From Vitreoscilla filiformis (lineage in GTDB: Bacteria; Pseudomonadota; Gammaproteobacteria; Burkholderiales; Burkholderiaceae_C): a stretch of DNA of 64,000 nt. This document shows positions 18,795 through 28,066 of this stretch, one piece after another; within the stretch, counting starts at the first letter, position 1; every line of letters begins with the position of its first letter. The notes under the pieces were generated by a model, which worked only from the letters and a program-made list of their open reading frames with translations, was not told where the DNA came from and made no database searches. The position numbers and the translations under genes were made by a program. The DNA lies in assembly GCF_002222655.1 (NCBI RefSeq), contig NZ_CP022423.1, forward strand, positions 1,302,001 to 1,366,000. Direction: 5' to 3'.

Positions 18795-19106
18795 ATGCAA
18801 AAGCAAAAGATCCGCATCCGCCTGAAGGCCTTTGATTACAAGCTGATCGACCAGTCGGCCCTGGAAATCGTGGACACCGCCAAGCGCACCGGCGCCATCG
18901 TCAAGGGCCCCGTGCCTCTGCCGACCCGCATGCAGCGCTTCGACATTCTGCGTTCGCCGCACGTCAACAAGACCTCGCGCGACCAGTTCGAGATCCGCAC
19001 CCATCAACGTCTGATGGACATCGTGGATCCGACCGACAAGACCGTTGACGCTCTGATGAAGCTGGATCTGCCGGCTGGCGTGGACGTCGAGATCAAGCTG
19101 CAATGA
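18795..19106 (+). CDS. rpsJ: 30S ribosomal protein S10 / NusE
   Basis: Ribosomal protein S10, 103 residues, also NusE in antitermination. [17 protein letters not shown] and [16 protein letters not shown] are diagnostic. AAGGAATCGTC precedes the ATG. It sits between the terminator after tuf and the promoter at 19151, so here it behaves as the tail of the str operon rather than the head of the S10 operon as in E. coli. Confidence 0.97.
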   Translation: MQKQKIRIRLKAFDYKLIDQSALEIVDTAKRTGAIVKGPVPLPTRMQRFDILRSPHVNKTSRDQFEIRTHQRLMDIVDPTDKTVDALMKLDLPAGVDVEIKLQ

Positions 19107-19150
19107 GTTTGCGCAGCTTGGAAAGGGCAGGGCGTCTGAACGCAGGCATC

Positions 19151-19179
19151 TTGCACAATTTCTAGGCACTGCTTATACT
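19151..19179 (+). promoter_or_regulatory. Sigma-70 promoter before the rplC leader
   Basis: TTGCAC (19151-19156), 17-base spacer, TATACT (19174-19179): five of six bases at each box. The expected start is near 19186, giving a leader of about 170 bases before rplC that begins with a terminator-like hairpin. Confidence 0.75.
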
Positions 19180-19196
19180 CGCAGGCTTTTCCGGTG

Positions 19197-19223
19197 AAAG
19201 GGTGACTGAAAAGTCACCCTTTT
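19197..19223 (+). terminator. Attenuator-like hairpin at start of rplC leader
   Basis: AAAGGGTGACT (19197-19207) pairs perfectly with AGTCACCCTTT (19212-19222) around a GAAA tetraloop and is followed by a short T-run shared with the stem. It would form within about 10 to 40 bases of the predicted start. That position fits an attenuator better than an operon terminator, although it could also end rpsJ transcripts. Confidence 0.65.
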
Positions 19224-19342
19224 GCCGTCTTGTGTGCGCCGCGCCGGGCTTGTTCAGACGGCAACAACGCACCTCCAAGCTGGTTCGACCAATCGTTGTC
19301 GGACTTTTGAAACCCAGTCTCGCAGATGAGTAAAGCTGCGAG
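19224..19342 (+). promoter_or_regulatory. Structured rplC leader, three further stem-loops
   Basis: Three successive perfect stems follow the attenuator: GCCGTCT (19224-19230) with AGACGGC (19256-19262), ACAACG (19264-19269) with CGTTGT (19294-19299), and CTCGCAG (19319-19325) with CTGCGAG (19336-19342). The last ends 14 bases before the rplC start, near the ribosome site. A ribosomal-protein binding leader, for L4 by analogy with the E. coli S10 leader, is inferred. Confidence 0.5.
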
Positions 19343-19356
19343 GACGGAGAAAAAAC

Positions 19357-20028
19357 ATGAGTCTTAGCAATCGCCTCGGGTTGCTGGGTCGCAAAGTGGG
19401 CATGATGCGCGTGTTCACGGACGATGGCGACGCCATTCCCGTGACCGTGCTGGATGTGTCCAACAACCGCGTGTCCCAGGTCAAAACCGTTGAGACCGAC
19501 GGCTACACCGCGCTGCAAGTGGTGTTCGGTTCGCGCAAAGCTTCGCGCGTGACCAAGCCGGAAGCTGGCCACCTCGCCAAGGCGGGTGTGGAAGCCGGTA
19601 CCCTGGTGAAAGAATTCCGCGTGACCGCCGAAATCGCCGCCGAATACAAGGCTGGCGCCGCTGTGCCGGTCACCCTGTTCGCCGCTGGCGAAAAGGTGGA
19701 CGTGCAAGGCACCTCCATCGGTAAGGGCTTCGCAGGCACCATCAAGCGCCACAACTTCGGTTCGCAGCGCGCCTCCCACGGTAACAGCCGCTCGCACAAC
19801 GTGCCGGGCTCGATCTCCATGGCGCAGGATCCGGGCCGCGTGTTCCCGGGCAAGAAGATGTCCGGCCACATGGGCGACGAAACCGTCACCACCCAGAACC
19901 TGGACATCGTCCGCGTGGACGAAGCCCGCCAGCTGCTGCTGGTCAAGGGTGCTGTGCCGGGCGCCAAGAACGGCCATGTGGTCGTGCGCCCTGCCGTCAA
20001 GGCCAAGGCCAAGAAGGGAGCCAACTGA
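19357..20028 (+). CDS. rplC: 50S ribosomal protein L3
   Basis: Ribosomal protein L3, 223 residues, an early 23S binder near the peptidyl-transferase centre. [17 protein letters not shown], the glycine-rich [18 protein letters not shown] and [18 protein letters not shown] are the family hallmarks. GGACGGAG lies before the ATG. It is the first gene after the structured leader, and its stop overlaps the rplD start (TGATG). Confidence 0.98.
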   Translation: MSLSNRLGLLGRKVGMMRVFTDDGDAIPVTVLDVSNNRVSQVKTVETDGYTALQVVFGSRKASRVTKPEAGHLAKAGVEAGTLVKEFRVTAEIAAEYKAGAAVPVTLFAAGEKVDVQGTSIGKGFAGTIKRHNFGSQRASHGNSRSHNVPGSISMAQDPGRVFPGKKMSGHMGDETVTTQNLDIVRVDEARQLLLVKGAVPGAKNGHVVVRPAVKAKAKKGAN

Positions 20029-20648
20029 TGCAACTCGAGCTCCTGAACGAACAAGGTCAGGCCGCTGCCAAGGTGGACGCTCCTGACACCGTGTTCGCCC
20101 GCGACTACAACGAAGCCCTGGTTCACCAGGTCGTGGTGGCTTTCCAAGCCAACGCCCGTCAAGGCACCCGCGCCCAGCTGACCCGCGCCGAAGTTCATCA
20201 CTCGACCAAGAAGCCTTTCCGCCAGAAGGGCACCGGCCGCGCTCGCGCCGGTATGACCTCCTCGCCGCTGTGGCGTGGGGGCGGTCGCATCTTCCCGAAC
20301 AAGCCGGACGAGAACTTCTCGCATAAGCTGAACAAGAAGATGTACCGCGCTGGCATGGCCACCATCCTGTCGCAGTTGGCCCGTGATGGTCGCCTGGCCG
20401 TGGTGGACTCGCTGACGCTGGAAGCCCCAAAGACCAAGCTGCTGGCTGCCAAGTTCAAGGCCATGGGTCTGGACTCGGTGCTGGTGATCGCTGATCAAGT
20501 GGACGACAACCTGGCCCTGGCCTCGCGCAACCTGCCCAACGTGCTGGTTGTGGAGCCGCGCTACGCTGATCCGCTGGCACTGGTGAAGTACAAGAAGGTG
20601 CTGGTCACCAAGGCCGCGATCGAGCAACTCAAGGAGATGTTCGCATGA
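20028..20648 (+). CDS. rplD: 50S ribosomal protein L4
   Basis: Ribosomal protein L4, 206 residues. [17 protein letters not shown] and [14 protein letters not shown] form the exit-tunnel loop. In E. coli, L4 also represses its own operon by binding the S10 leader; the leader at 19197-19342 here would be the place to test that. It overlaps rplC at its start and rplW at its end, so translation is coupled. Confidence 0.98.
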   Translation: MQLELLNEQGQAAAKVDAPDTVFARDYNEALVHQVVVAFQANARQGTRAQLTRAEVHHSTKKPFRQKGTGRARAGMTSSPLWRGGGRIFPNKPDENFSHKLNKKMYRAGMATILSQLARDGRLAVVDSLTLEAPKTKLLAAKFKAMGLDSVLVIADQVDDNLALASRNLPNVLVVEPRYADPLALVKYKKVLVTKAAIEQLKEMFA

Positions 20649-20956
20649 GCGCCCAATTCAACGAAGGCCGTCTGGCCCAGGTGCTGGTCGCTCCGGTGAT
20701 CTCCGAGAAGGCCACCCAGGTTGCTGAAAAGTCCAACCAAGTGGTGTTCAAGGTGCTGCGCGATGCCAGCAAGCCCGAAATCAAGGCTGCGGTTGAACTG
20801 CTGTTCAAGGTCGAAGTGGCTGCCGTGAACGTCGTGAACGTCAAGGGCAAGTCCAAGCGCTTCGGTCGCAACATGGGCCGCCGTGACCACGTCAAGAAGG
20901 CGTATGTGTCGCTCAAGGAAGGCCAAGAGCTGAACTTCTCCGGGGAGGCTGCGTAA
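20645..20956 (+). CDS. rplW: 50S ribosomal protein L23
   Basis: Ribosomal protein L23, 103 residues, at the tunnel exit where trigger factor and SRP dock. [22 protein letters not shown] and [13 protein letters not shown] are typical. Its ATG overlaps the end of rplD by four bases (ATGA), and it is followed by rplB after 2 bp. Confidence 0.97.
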   Translation: MSAQFNEGRLAQVLVAPVISEKATQVAEKSNQVVFKVLRDASKPEIKAAVELLFKVEVAAVNVVNVKGKSKRFGRNMGRRDHVKKAYVSLKEGQELNFSGEAA

Positions 20957-20958
20957 TC

Positions 20959-21783
20959 ATGGCTGTCGTCAAAGTCAAGCCGACCTCGCCGGGCCGCCGC
21001 GCCGTCGTCAAGGTCGTCCACAAGCACCTGCACAAGGGCGCTCCGGAAGCTTCGCTGCTGGAACCGCAAAAGCAGAAGTCGGGCCGTAACAACAACGGTC
21101 ACATCACGATGCGCCACAAGGGCGGTGGTCACAAGCACCACTACCGTGTGGTGGACTTCGTCCGCAACAAGGATGGCATCCCTGCGAAGGTTGAGCGCAT
21201 CGAGTACGACCCGAACCGTACCGCTCACATCGCCCTGGTGTGCTACGCCGACGGTTCCCGTGCGTACATCATCGCCCCGCGTGGTCTGGAAGTTGGCGCG
21301 ACCGTCATGAACGGCGCTGAAGCTCCGATCAAGGCTGGCAACACGCTGCCCATCCGCAACATTCCCGTGGGTTCGACCATCCACTGCGTCGAAATGCTGC
21401 CTGGCAAGGGGGCGCAAATCGCTCGCTCGGCTGGCACCTCGGTGACGCTGATGGCCCGTGAAGGCACCTACGCTCAGGTTCGCCTGCGCTCGGGTGAAGT
21501 GCGCAAGATTCACATCGATTGCCGCGCCACCATCGGTGAAGTGAGCAACGAAGAGCACAACCTGCGCCAATACGGCAAGGCTGGTGCCATCCGCTGGAAG
21601 GGTGTCCGCCCGACCGTTCGCGGTGTGGCGATGAACCCGGTGGATCACCCGCACGGTGGTGGCGAAGGCCGCACCGGCGAAGGCCAAGTGCCTGTTTCGC
21701 CGTGGAACACGCAGGCCAAGGGCTACCGCACTCGCAGCAACAAGCGCACGCAGACTTTCATCGTCTCGCGTCGTAAGAAGTAA
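20959..21783 (+). CDS. rplB: 50S ribosomal protein L2
   Basis: Ribosomal protein L2, 274 residues, needed for subunit joining and peptidyl-transferase activity. [26 protein letters not shown] and the essential C-terminal [17 protein letters not shown] with its conserved His are intact. The length matches the family, and there is no truncation. Confidence 0.98.
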   Translation: MAVVKVKPTSPGRRAVVKVVHKHLHKGAPEASLLEPQKQKSGRNNNGHITMRHKGGGHKHHYRVVDFVRNKDGIPAKVERIEYDPNRTAHIALVCYADGSRAYIIAPRGLEVGATVMNGAEAPIKAGNTLPIRNIPVGSTIHCVEMLPGKGAQIARSAGTSVTLMAREGTYAQVRLRSGEVRKIHIDCRATIGEVSNEEHNLRQYGKAGAIRWKGVRPTVRGVAMNPVDHPHGGGEGRTGEGQVPVSPWNTQAKGYRTRSNKRTQTFIVSRRKK

Positions 21784-21795
21784 GGGCTGGACACC

Positions 21796-22071
21796 ATGGC
21801 ACGTTCACTCAAGAAGGGTCCCTTCGTGGACCACCACCTTCTGGCCAAGGTTGAGAAGGCCATTGCCACGAAGGACAAGAAGCCGCTCAAGACTTGGTCG
21901 CGTCGTTCGACCATCCTGCCGGACTTCATTGGCCTGACCATCGCCGTGCACAACGGCAAGCAGCATGTGCCCGTGTACGTGACCGACCAAATGGTCGGCC
22001 ACAAGCTGGGCGAGTTCGCGCTGACCCGCACGTTCAAGGGTCACCCTGCGGACAAGAAGGCCAAGAAGTAA
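21796..22071 (+). CDS. rpsS: 30S ribosomal protein S19
   Basis: Ribosomal protein S19, 91 residues, in the 30S head. [14 protein letters not shown] and [20 protein letters not shown] are the signature, ending in [11 protein letters not shown]. It is spaced 12 bp from rplB and from rplV, as expected for one S10 transcript. Confidence 0.98.
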   Translation: MARSLKKGPFVDHHLLAKVEKAIATKDKKPLKTWSRRSTILPDFIGLTIAVHNGKQHVPVYVTDQMVGHKLGEFALTRTFKGHPADKKAKK

Positions 22072-22083
22072 AAGGACACGACG

Positions 22084-22413
22084 ATGGAAACCAAAGCAAT
22101 CGTTCGTGATGTGCGCCTGTCGGCTGACAAGGGCCGTCTGGTCGCGGATCTGATCCGTGGCAAGAAGGTGGGCCTGGCGCTCGACATCCTGACGTTCACG
22201 CAGAAGAAGGCCGCCGGCATCGTCAAGAAGGCGCTGCAAAGCGCCATCGCCAACGCCGAGCACAACGACGGCGCTGACATCGACGAACTGAAGGTCACTT
22301 CGATCTACGTCGAGCAAGGCCCGACGCTGAAGCGTTTCTCCGCCCGCGCTAAGGGCCGTGGCAACCGCATCAGCAAGGGCACCTGCCACATCTACGTGAC
22401 CGTGGGGAACTGA
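22084..22413 (+). CDS. rplV: 50S ribosomal protein L22
   Basis: Ribosomal protein L22, 109 residues, lining the nascent-chain tunnel. [20 protein letters not shown] and the C-terminal [19 protein letters not shown] hairpin region are intact. It is followed by rpsC after 8 bp. Confidence 0.98.
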   Translation: METKAIVRDVRLSADKGRLVADLIRGKKVGLALDILTFTQKKAAGIVKKALQSAIANAEHNDGADIDELKVTSIYVEQGPTLKRFSARAKGRGNRISKGTCHIYVTVGN

Positions 22414-22421
22414 GGAAGACC

Positions 22422-23258
22422 ATGGGACAAAAAATCCATCCGACCGGCTTCCGCCTGGCTGTCACCCGCGCCTGGTCGTCGCGCTGGTACGCGAACAACC
22501 GCAACTTCGCCGGCATGCTGGCTGAAGACCTGGATGTGCGCGAGTACCTGAAGGCCAAGCTGAAAAGCGCCGCCGTCTCGCGCATCCTGATCGAGCGCCC
22601 CGCCAAGAACGCACGCATCACCATCTTCTCGGCACGTCCGGGTGTGGTGATCGGCAAGAAGGGCGAGGACATCGAAAACCTGAAGGCCGAACTGACCAAG
22701 CGTCTGGGCGTGCCGGTGGCCGTGAACATCGAAGAAGTGCGCAAGCCGGAAGTCGATGCTCAACTGATCGCCGACTCGATCACCCAGCAGCTGGAAAAGC
22801 GCATCATGTTCCGCCGCGCCATGAAGCGTGCGATGCAGAACGCCATGCGTCTGGGCGCCTTGGGCATCAAGATCATGTCTGCTGGCCGTCTGAACGGCAT
22901 CGAAATCGCTCGTACCGAGTGGTATCGCGAAGGCCGTGTGCCCCTGCACACCCTGAAAGCTGACATCGACTACGGTTTCTCGGAAGCCAAAACCACCTAC
23001 GGCGTCATCGGCGTCAAGGTGTGGGTCTACCGTGGTGACCGCCTGGCCAACGGCGAAGCGCCGGTGCTCAAGGGCGAGGGTCAAGAAGAAGAACGTCGTC
23101 CGCGTCGCAACGCCCGTCCGGGCGCTCCGGGTGGCCGTGGCCGTCCGGGCAGCAATGACCGTGGTGCTCCGCGTGGCGACAAGCCCGCTGGCGCGCCCGG
23201 TGCCGGTGCTCAGCGCGTGCGCAAGGCTGCGCCTGCCGCTGAAGGCAAAGGAGAATAA
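22422..23258 (+). CDS. rpsC: 30S ribosomal protein S3 with long C-terminal tail
   Basis: Ribosomal protein S3, 278 residues. [11 protein letters not shown] at the start, the KH-domain GxxG segment [14 protein letters not shown], and WVYRGDRL close to the usual end are clear. About 60 residues of Arg/Gly/Ala/Pro-rich, probably disordered tail follow (from about residue 215), making it some 45 residues longer than the E. coli protein. Such tails are common in this group. It lies at the mRNA entry channel. Confidence 0.97.
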   Translation: MGQKIHPTGFRLAVTRAWSSRWYANNRNFAGMLAEDLDVREYLKAKLKSAAVSRILIERPAKNARITIFSARPGVVIGKKGEDIENLKAELTKRLGVPVAVNIEEVRKPEVDAQLIADSITQQLEKRIMFRRAMKRAMQNAMRLGALGIKIMSAGRLNGIEIARTEWYREGRVPLHTLKADIDYGFSEAKTTYGVIGVKVWVYRGDRLANGEAPVLKGEGQEEERRPRRNARPGAPGGRGRPGSNDRGAPRGDKPAGAPGAGAQRVRKAAPAAEGKGE

Positions 23259-23260
23259 GC

Positions 23261-23677
23261 ATGTTGCAACCGAACCGTCGCAAGTTCCGCAAGGAACAAA
23301 AAGGACGTAACACCGGCATCGCCACCCGTGGCGCTGACGTGTCGTTCGGCGAATTCGGCCTGAAGGCCACCGAGCGCGGTCGCATCACCGCTCGCCAGAT
23401 CGAAGCTGCCCGTCGTGCCATCTCGCGCCACATCAAGCGCGGTGGCCGCATCTTCATCCGCATCTTCCCGGACAAGCCGATCTCGCAAAAGCCGGCTGAA
23501 GTCCGTATGGGTAACGGTAAGGGCAACCCGGAGTACTACGTGGCTGAAATCCAGCCGGGTAAGGTGCTCTACGAGATCAACGGCGTGCCGGAAGCCCTGG
23601 CGCGTGAAGCGTTCACGCTGGCTGCTGCCAAGCTGCCGCTGCGTTGCACCTTCGTGGCCCGCCACATCGGCGCCTGA
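23261..23677 (+). CDS. rplP: 50S ribosomal protein L16
   Basis: Ribosomal protein L16, 138 residues, which organises the A-site region of 23S r[20 protein letters not shown] and the [19 protein letters not shown] block are diagnostic; the Arg-containing tip that YcfD-type oxygenases hydroxylate in some bacteria lies in the latter. It starts 2 bp after rpsC. Confidence 0.97.
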   Translation: MLQPNRRKFRKEQKGRNTGIATRGADVSFGEFGLKATERGRITARQIEAARRAISRHIKRGGRIFIRIFPDKPISQKPAEVRMGNGKGNPEYYVAEIQPGKVLYEINGVPEALAREAFTLAAAKLPLRCTFVARHIGA

Positions 23678-23691
23678 AGGAAGGACACACC

Positions 23692-23892
23692 ATGAAAGCA
23701 TCTGAACTGCGAGCCAAGGATGTGGCGGCGCTGGAAAAGGAGATCACCGATCTCCTGAAGGCCCACTTCAACCTGCGCATGCAAAAGGGCACCCAACAAC
23801 TGGGCAACACCGCTCAGTTGGGCAATGTCCGCCGCGACATCGCTCGTGCCAAGACCGTTTTGGCCGAGAAGAAGAAGGGAGCTGCGCAATGA
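23692..23892 (+). CDS. rpmC: 50S ribosomal protein L29
   Basis: Ribosomal protein L29, 66 residues, next to L23 at the tunnel exit. [21 protein letters not shown] and the family's helix-helix pattern with [13 protein letters not shown] are clear. ATG at 23692 has AAGGAAGG upstream; the in-frame ATG at 23644 lies inside rplP. It overlaps the rpsQ start by four bases. Confidence 0.95.
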   Translation: MKASELRAKDVAALEKEITDLLKAHFNLRMQKGTQQLGNTAQLGNVRRDIARAKTVLAEKKKGAAQ

Positions 23893-24155
23893 GCGAAGCC
23901 ACCAAGATCCAACGCACCCTGATCGGCCGCGTGGTCAGCGACAAGCGCGCCAAGACCGTGACCGTGCTGGTGGAGCGTCGTGTGAAGCACGAGCTGTACG
24001 GCAAGATCGTCGGCCAATCGCGCAAGTACCACGCCCACGACGAAAAGGGCGAGTACAAGATGGGCGACACCGTCGAGATTTCGGAATCTCGTCCGCTGTC
24101 CAAGACCAAGAACTGGGTGGTGACCCGTTTGGTCGAGAAAGCACGTCTGGTCTGA
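23889..24155 (+). CDS. rpsQ: 30S ribosomal protein S17
   Basis: Ribosomal protein S17, 88 residues, a primary 16S rRNA binder. [31 protein letters not shown] begins the OB fold; [14 protein letters not shown] follows. It is the last gene of this S10 stretch, and a terminator-like hairpin lies about 50 bp downstream. Confidence 0.97.
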   Translation: MSEATKIQRTLIGRVVSDKRAKTVTVLVERRVKHELYGKIVGQSRKYHAHDEKGEYKMGDTVEISESRPLSKTKNWVVTRLVEKARLV

Positions 24156-24203
24156 TCAACCAAATCCCTGCGGCGGGTGGGCTTGATTCCCCCGTTGCCG
24201 GTT

Positions 24204-24248
24204 AAACGGCCAAAGCGTCGCGATACTGCGCCGTTTTGGCCGTTTTGC
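24204..24248 (+). terminator. Terminator-like hairpin after rpsQ
   Basis: AAACGGCCAAA (24204-24214) pairs perfectly with TTTGGCCGTTT (24235-24245) around a 20-base loop, followed by a weak T-rich stretch. It separates the S10 block from the peroxiredoxin gene. Confidence 0.55.
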
Positions 24249-24290
24249 TTTGTGCGAGCGGTCGTTTTCCTCTACACCAAGGACGAGACG

Positions 24291-24797
24291 ATGAAAGTTG
24301 GCGACCGCCTGCCCGAAACCACCCTGTACGAATTCATCGACGTGGCCACCGAAGGTTGCAGCCTCGGCCCGAACGCGGTGAACAGCGCGGCAGCGGCCCA
24401 GGGCAAGAAGATTGCCCTGTTTGCCCTGCCTGGCGCCTACACGCCGGCATGCTCGGCCCAACACCTGCCCGGTTATATCCAGGCCTTCGATGATTTCAAG
24501 GCCGCCGGTGTGGATGAGATCTGGTGCCTGTCCGTGAACGACGCGTTCGTGATGGGCGCTTGGGGCCGTGACCAAAGCGCTGCTGGCAAAGTGCGTATGC
24601 TGGCCGATGGCTCGGCTGACTTTGCTCGCGCCGCCGATCTGGTTCTCGACCTTTCAGCCAAGGGCCTGGGCGTGCGCTCGCAGCGCTACTCGGCCTACGT
24701 GGTGGACGGGGAAGTGCGCCTGCTCAACCTCGAAGGTGGCGGTGGCTACGCTGTGAGCGATGCGGCCACCTTGCTGGCACAAATTCGCGCCCTGTGA
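24291..24797 (+). CDS. Peroxiredoxin, Prx5-like
   Basis: Thiol peroxidase of the Prx5 group, 168 residues, reducing hydroperoxides in the cytoplasm. The active site PGAYTPACSAQHLPGY has the peroxidatic Cys54, the preceding Thr and the usual Pro; GRDQ and GLGVRSQRYS follow as in the family. Only Cys23 and Cys54 are visible, so resolution of the disulfide is uncertain and glutathione or glutaredoxin may serve. ATG at 24291 has GGACGAGACG upstream. The gene sits between rpsQ and rplN, where most genomes have none, with its own flanking terminator and a promoter for rplN after it. Confidence 0.9.
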   Translation: MKVGDRLPETTLYEFIDVATEGCSLGPNAVNSAAAAQGKKIALFALPGAYTPACSAQHLPGYIQAFDDFKAAGVDEIWCLSVNDAFVMGAWGRDQSAAGKVRMLADGSADFARAADLVLDLSAKGLGVRSQRYSAYVVDGEVRLLNLEGGGGYAVSDAATLLAQIRAL

Positions 24798-24850
24798 ACG
24801 CGAAGCGTCCCATGCGGGCGCTCAATGTGATCCCATACACACGAAGCCGC

Positions 24851-24880
24851 TTGACAGTCAAGTCCAAGTGACGTGATAAT
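24851..24880 (+). promoter_or_regulatory. Sigma-70 promoter before rplN
   Basis: TTGACA (24851-24856), 18-base spacer, GATAAT (24875-24880). This is the best promoter match in the window. It gives a leader of about 200 bases before rplN. Confidence 0.75.
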
Positions 24881-25087
24881 CACTGGCTTCGCTGGTCAGC
24901 TTTTGGTCTTCACGCGCTGTCGCCCCCAGGGTGGCACAAAAAAGCGTGTGTCGAGGCTGAGGGTTGGCTGGTTTTCAGCCCACCGGTTGACCAGCTCGCT
25001 GGCTGGTTCAACAAGACGGGCCCAAGACTGACCGCACAAGTCACACCATCGGGGTGTGGCCAAGCGGGAGCAAGTTGGGGAATAGAC
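24881..25087 (+). promoter_or_regulatory. Long leader of the spc block
   Basis: About 200 bases between the promoter at 24851 and rplN contain no gene. I see CACGC (24911-24915) opposite GCGTG (24944-24948), an imperfect CCAGC/GCTGG-type stem around 25000, and the perfect CACACC (25042-25047) with GGTGTG (25053-25058) near the ribosome site. A regulatory leader is inferred; no known class is recognised. Confidence 0.35.
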
Positions 25088-25456
25088 ATGATCCAAATGC
25101 AATCGCGGCTTGATGTCGCGGACAACACGGGCGCGAAGTCCGTCATGTGCATCAAGGTGCTGGGCGGCTCCAAGCGTCGTTACGCCGGTATCGGTGACAT
25201 CATCAAGGTCAGCATCAAGGAAGCTGCACCGCGTGGTCGCGTCAAGAAGGGCGATGTGTACAACGCCGTGGTGGTGCGTACCGCCAAGGGCGTGCGTCGC
25301 CAAGACGGCTCGCTGATCAAGTTCGACGGCAACGCCGCCGTGCTGCTCAACGCCAAGCTGGAGCCCATCGGCACCCGCATCTTCGGCCCGGTGACGCGTG
25401 AACTGCGTTCCGAGCGCTTCATGAAGATCGTGTCGCTGGCACCTGAAGTCATCTGA
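25088..25456 (+). CDS. rplN: 50S ribosomal protein L14
   Basis: Ribosomal protein L14, 122 residues, at the subunit interface and the RsfS silencing site. [20 protein letters not shown] and the [19 protein letters not shown] block are typical. First gene of the spc block, with its own promoter and long leader upstream. Confidence 0.98.
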   Translation: MIQMQSRLDVADNTGAKSVMCIKVLGGSKRRYAGIGDIIKVSIKEAAPRGRVKKGDVYNAVVVRTAKGVRRQDGSLIKFDGNAAVLLNAKLEPIGTRIFGPVTRELRSERFMKIVSLAPEVI

Positions 25457-25486
25457 CGCTCGGCCATCGGAATCGAAGGAAACGCG

Positions 25487-25804
25487 ATGAACAAGATTCG
25501 CAAGGGCGACCAGGTGGTGGTGCTCACTGGCCGTGACAAAGGCAAGCGCGGCACCGTCGCTGAGCGCGTGGACGCCGACTACATCGTGGTCGAAGGCGTG
25601 AACGTCGTGAAGAAGCACGTCAAGCCGAACCCCCTGAAGGGCACCCAAGGTGGCGTGGTCGACAAGACCATGCCGATCCACCAGTCCAATGTGGCGATCT
25701 GGAACGCTGCTGCTGGCAAGGCTGACCGCGTAGGCATCAAGAAGTCGCAAGACGGCAAGAATGTGCGCGTGTTCAAGTCCAGCGGCGAAGAGATCAAGGC
25801 CTGA
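25487..25804 (+). CDS. rplX: 50S ribosomal protein L24
   Basis: Ribosomal protein L24, 105 residues, an assembly initiator protein. The KOW motif region [20 protein letters not shown] starts it, and [13 protein letters not shown] follows. GAAGGAAACGCG precedes the ATG. Confidence 0.97.
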   Translation: MNKIRKGDQVVVLTGRDKGKRGTVAERVDADYIVVEGVNVVKKHVKPNPLKGTQGGVVDKTMPIHQSNVAIWNAAAGKADRVGIKKSQDGKNVRVFKSSGEEIKA

Positions 25805-25815
25805 GGAGCGGCAAG

Positions 25816-26382
25816 ATGACTCAACTGCAAAAGCCTGCCGTCGAAGCCCGCCTGCAAGCCTTCTATCAGGCCAAGGTTGTGCCTGAGCTGATGGCCAAGT
25901 TTGGCTACAAGTCGGTGATGGAAGTGCCGCGCCTGGTGAAGATCACCCTGAACATGGGCGTGAGCGAAGCTGTGGCCGACAAGAAGGTGATGGATCACGC
26001 TGTGGGCGATCTGACCAAGATCGCTGGCCAAAAGCCTGTCGTGACCAAGAGCCGCAAGGCCATCGCCGGCTTCAAGATCCGCGAAAACGTGCCCATCGGC
26101 TGCATGGTGACCCTGCGTGGCGCCCGCATGTTCGAATTCCTGGATCGTTTCGTCACCGTGGCTCTGCCGCGTGTGCGTGACTTCCGTGGGATCTCGGGTC
26201 GCTCGTTCGACGGCCGTGGCAACTACAACATCGGTGTCAAGGAACAGATCATTTTCCCGGAAATCGAGTACGACAAGATCGACGCGATCCGTGGCATGAA
26301 CATCTCCTTCACCACCACCGCCAAGACCGACGACGAGTGCAAGGCCCTGCTGGCTGCCTTCCGCTTCCCGTTCAAGAACTGA
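25816..26382 (+). CDS. rplE: 50S ribosomal protein L5
   Basis: Ribosomal protein L5, 188 residues, binds 5S rRNA in the central protuberance. [33 protein letters not shown] and [20 protein letters not shown] are family blocks. The N-terminus is about eight residues longer than in E. coli, probably normal here, since GGAGCGGCAAG supports this ATG. Confidence 0.97.
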   Translation: MTQLQKPAVEARLQAFYQAKVVPELMAKFGYKSVMEVPRLVKITLNMGVSEAVADKKVMDHAVGDLTKIAGQKPVVTKSRKAIAGFKIRENVPIGCMVTLRGARMFEFLDRFVTVALPRVRDFRGISGRSFDGRGNYNIGVKEQIIFPEIEYDKIDAIRGMNISFTTTAKTDDECKALLAAFRFPFKN

Positions 26383-26390
26383 GGTGACCT

Positions 26391-26696
26391 GTGGCAAAAG
26401 TGTCTCTGAAGCAGCGTGAAGACAAGCGCGAAAAGCTGGTCGCCAAGTACGCGAAGAAGTACGCGGAACTGAAGGCCATCATCGACAACGCCAAAAAGTC
26501 GGAAGAAGAGCGTTATGCCGCCCGCCTGGAGCTGCAAAAGCTGCCGCGCAACGCCAACCCGACCCGTCTGCGCAACCGTTGCGAACTGACTGGCCGTCCC
26601 CGTGGTACGTTCCGTACTTTCGGCCTGGCGCGCAGCAAGGTTCGTGATCTCGCCTTCAAGGGCGACATCCCTGGCGTCATCAAGGCCAGCTGGTAA
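26391..26696 (+). CDS. rpsN: 30S ribosomal protein S14, zinc-free type
   Basis: Ribosomal protein S14, 101 residues, starting at GTG 26391 eight bases after the rplE stop (GAGGTGACCT upstream). [19 protein letters not shown] and [21 protein letters not shown] are diagnostic. It lacks the four-cysteine motif, so it is the long, zinc-independent form. Confidence 0.97.
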   Translation: MAKVSLKQREDKREKLVAKYAKKYAELKAIIDNAKKSEEERYAARLELQKLPRNANPTRLRNRCELTGRPRGTFRTFGLARSKVRDLAFKGDIPGVIKASW

Positions 26697-26721
26697 TCAG
26701 GCGATTTAGGAGAGAACAGCT

Positions 26722-27117
26722 ATGAGCATGAGTGATCCTATCGCCGACATGCTGACCCGCATCCGTAACGCCCAAGCCGTTGAAAAGGCTTCGGTGGCGA
26801 TGCCCGCGTCCAAGCTCAAGGTGGCGATTGCCCAAGTGCTGAAGGATGAAGGTTACATCGACGGTTTCGCGGTGACGACGGACAGCGGCAAGAGCGAACT
26901 GGCGATCAGCCTGAAGTACTACGCCGGTCGTCCGGTGATCGAGCGCATCGAGCGCGTGAGCCGTCCTGGCCTGCGCATCTACCGTGGCCGCGACGCCATT
27001 CCTCAGGTCATGAATGGCCTGGGTGTGGCCATCGTCACCACCCCGAAGGGTGTGATGACCGATCGCAAGGCACGCGCAGCCGGTGTCGGCGGCGAAGTGC
27101 TGTGCTACGTCGCCTAA
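26722..27117 (+). CDS. rpsH: 30S ribosomal protein S8
   Basis: Ribosomal protein S8, 131 residues. [16 protein letters not shown] near the start and [22 protein letters not shown] at the end are typical. AGGAGAGAACAGCT precedes ATG 26722; ATG 26728 is also possible. In E. coli, S8 represses the spc operon by binding at the rplE start. I did not test for that structure here. Confidence 0.97.
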   Translation: MSMSDPIADMLTRIRNAQAVEKASVAMPASKLKVAIAQVLKDEGYIDGFAVTTDSGKSELAISLKYYAGRPVIERIERVSRPGLRIYRGRDAIPQVMNGLGVAIVTTPKGVMTDRKARAAGVGGEVLCYVA

Positions 27118-27135
27118 CGGAAAGGAGCTGAGCAA

Positions 27136-27669
27136 ATGTCCCGCGTTGGAAAACTGCCGGTCTCCATCCCGCAAGGCGTGGATGTCAAGATCGCTGCTGA
27201 TCAAATCACCATCAAGGGTGCCCTGGGCACCCTGGTTCGCCCGGCTCACCCGCTGGTGACCGTGAAGGCCGAAGACGGCAAGCTCAAGGTGGCCCCCGCC
27301 AACGAATCGGCTGAAGCCGATGCGATGAGCGGCACCACCCGTGCGCTGCTGGCCAACATGATCAACGGCGTGAGCAAGGGTTTTGAGAAGAAGCTGACCC
27401 TGGTTGGCGTGGGTTTCCGTGCCCAAGCCCAAGGCCAGAAGCTGAACCTGCAAATCGGTTTCTCGCACCCTGTGGTCAAGGACATGCCCGCTGGCATCAC
27501 CGTGACCACCCCCACGCAGACCGAAATCCTGATCAAGGGTGCCGACCGCCAAGTGGTGGGTCAGTTGGCTGCTGAAGTGCGTGCGTTCCGTCCGCCCGAG
27601 CCTTACAAGGGCAAGGGCATCCGCTATGCGGACGAGCGCGTGGTCATCAAAGAGACCAAGAAGAAGTAA
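27136..27669 (+). CDS. rplF: 50S ribosomal protein L6
   Basis: Ribosomal protein L6, 177 residues, beside the factor-binding centre. [16 protein letters not shown] and the C-terminal [18 protein letters not shown] are the family signature. AAAGGAGCTGAGCAA lies before the ATG. Confidence 0.98.
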   Translation: MSRVGKLPVSIPQGVDVKIAADQITIKGALGTLVRPAHPLVTVKAEDGKLKVAPANESAEADAMSGTTRALLANMINGVSKGFEKKLTLVGVGFRAQAQGQKLNLQIGFSHPVVKDMPAGITVTTPTQTEILIKGADRQVVGQLAAEVRAFRPPEPYKGKGIRYADERVVIKETKKK

Positions 27670-27680
27670 GGAGCGACACC

Positions 27681-28040
27681 ATGCTGAACAAGAAAGAGCA
27701 GCGCCTGCGTCGTTCGCGCCAAACCCGCGAGCGCATTGCCAAGCAAGGCGTCGCCCGTTTGACCGTCTTCCGCTCGAACCTGCACATCTACGCCAGCGTC
27801 ATTTCCGAATGCGGCACCAAGGTGGTGGCTTCGGCCTCGACCGCCGAGAAGGAAGTGCGCGAATCGCTGACCGCCAAGGGTGGCAACGCCGCAGCGGCTG
27901 CTGTGGTGGGCAAGCGCATCGCCGAAAAGGCCAAGGCCGCTGGCGTCGAGAAGGTTGCCTTCGACCGCGCTGGTTTCGCGTACCACGGCCGCGTCAAGGC
28001 GCTGGCCGAGGCTGCCCGCGAAGCCGGTCTGCAATTCTGA
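27681..28040 (+). CDS. rplR: 50S ribosomal protein L18
   Basis: Ribosomal protein L18, 119 residues, a 5S rRNA binder. [22 protein letters not shown] at the N-terminus and [23 protein letters not shown] at the end are typical. AGGAGCGACACC precedes the ATG. Confidence 0.97.
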   Translation: MLNKKEQRLRRSRQTRERIAKQGVARLTVFRSNLHIYASVISECGTKVVASASTAEKEVRESLTAKGGNAAAAAVVGKRIAEKAKAAGVEKVAFDRAGFAYHGRVKALAEAAREAGLQF

Positions 28041-28066
28041 TCGCAGCGCACTAAGGGAATATTGAA

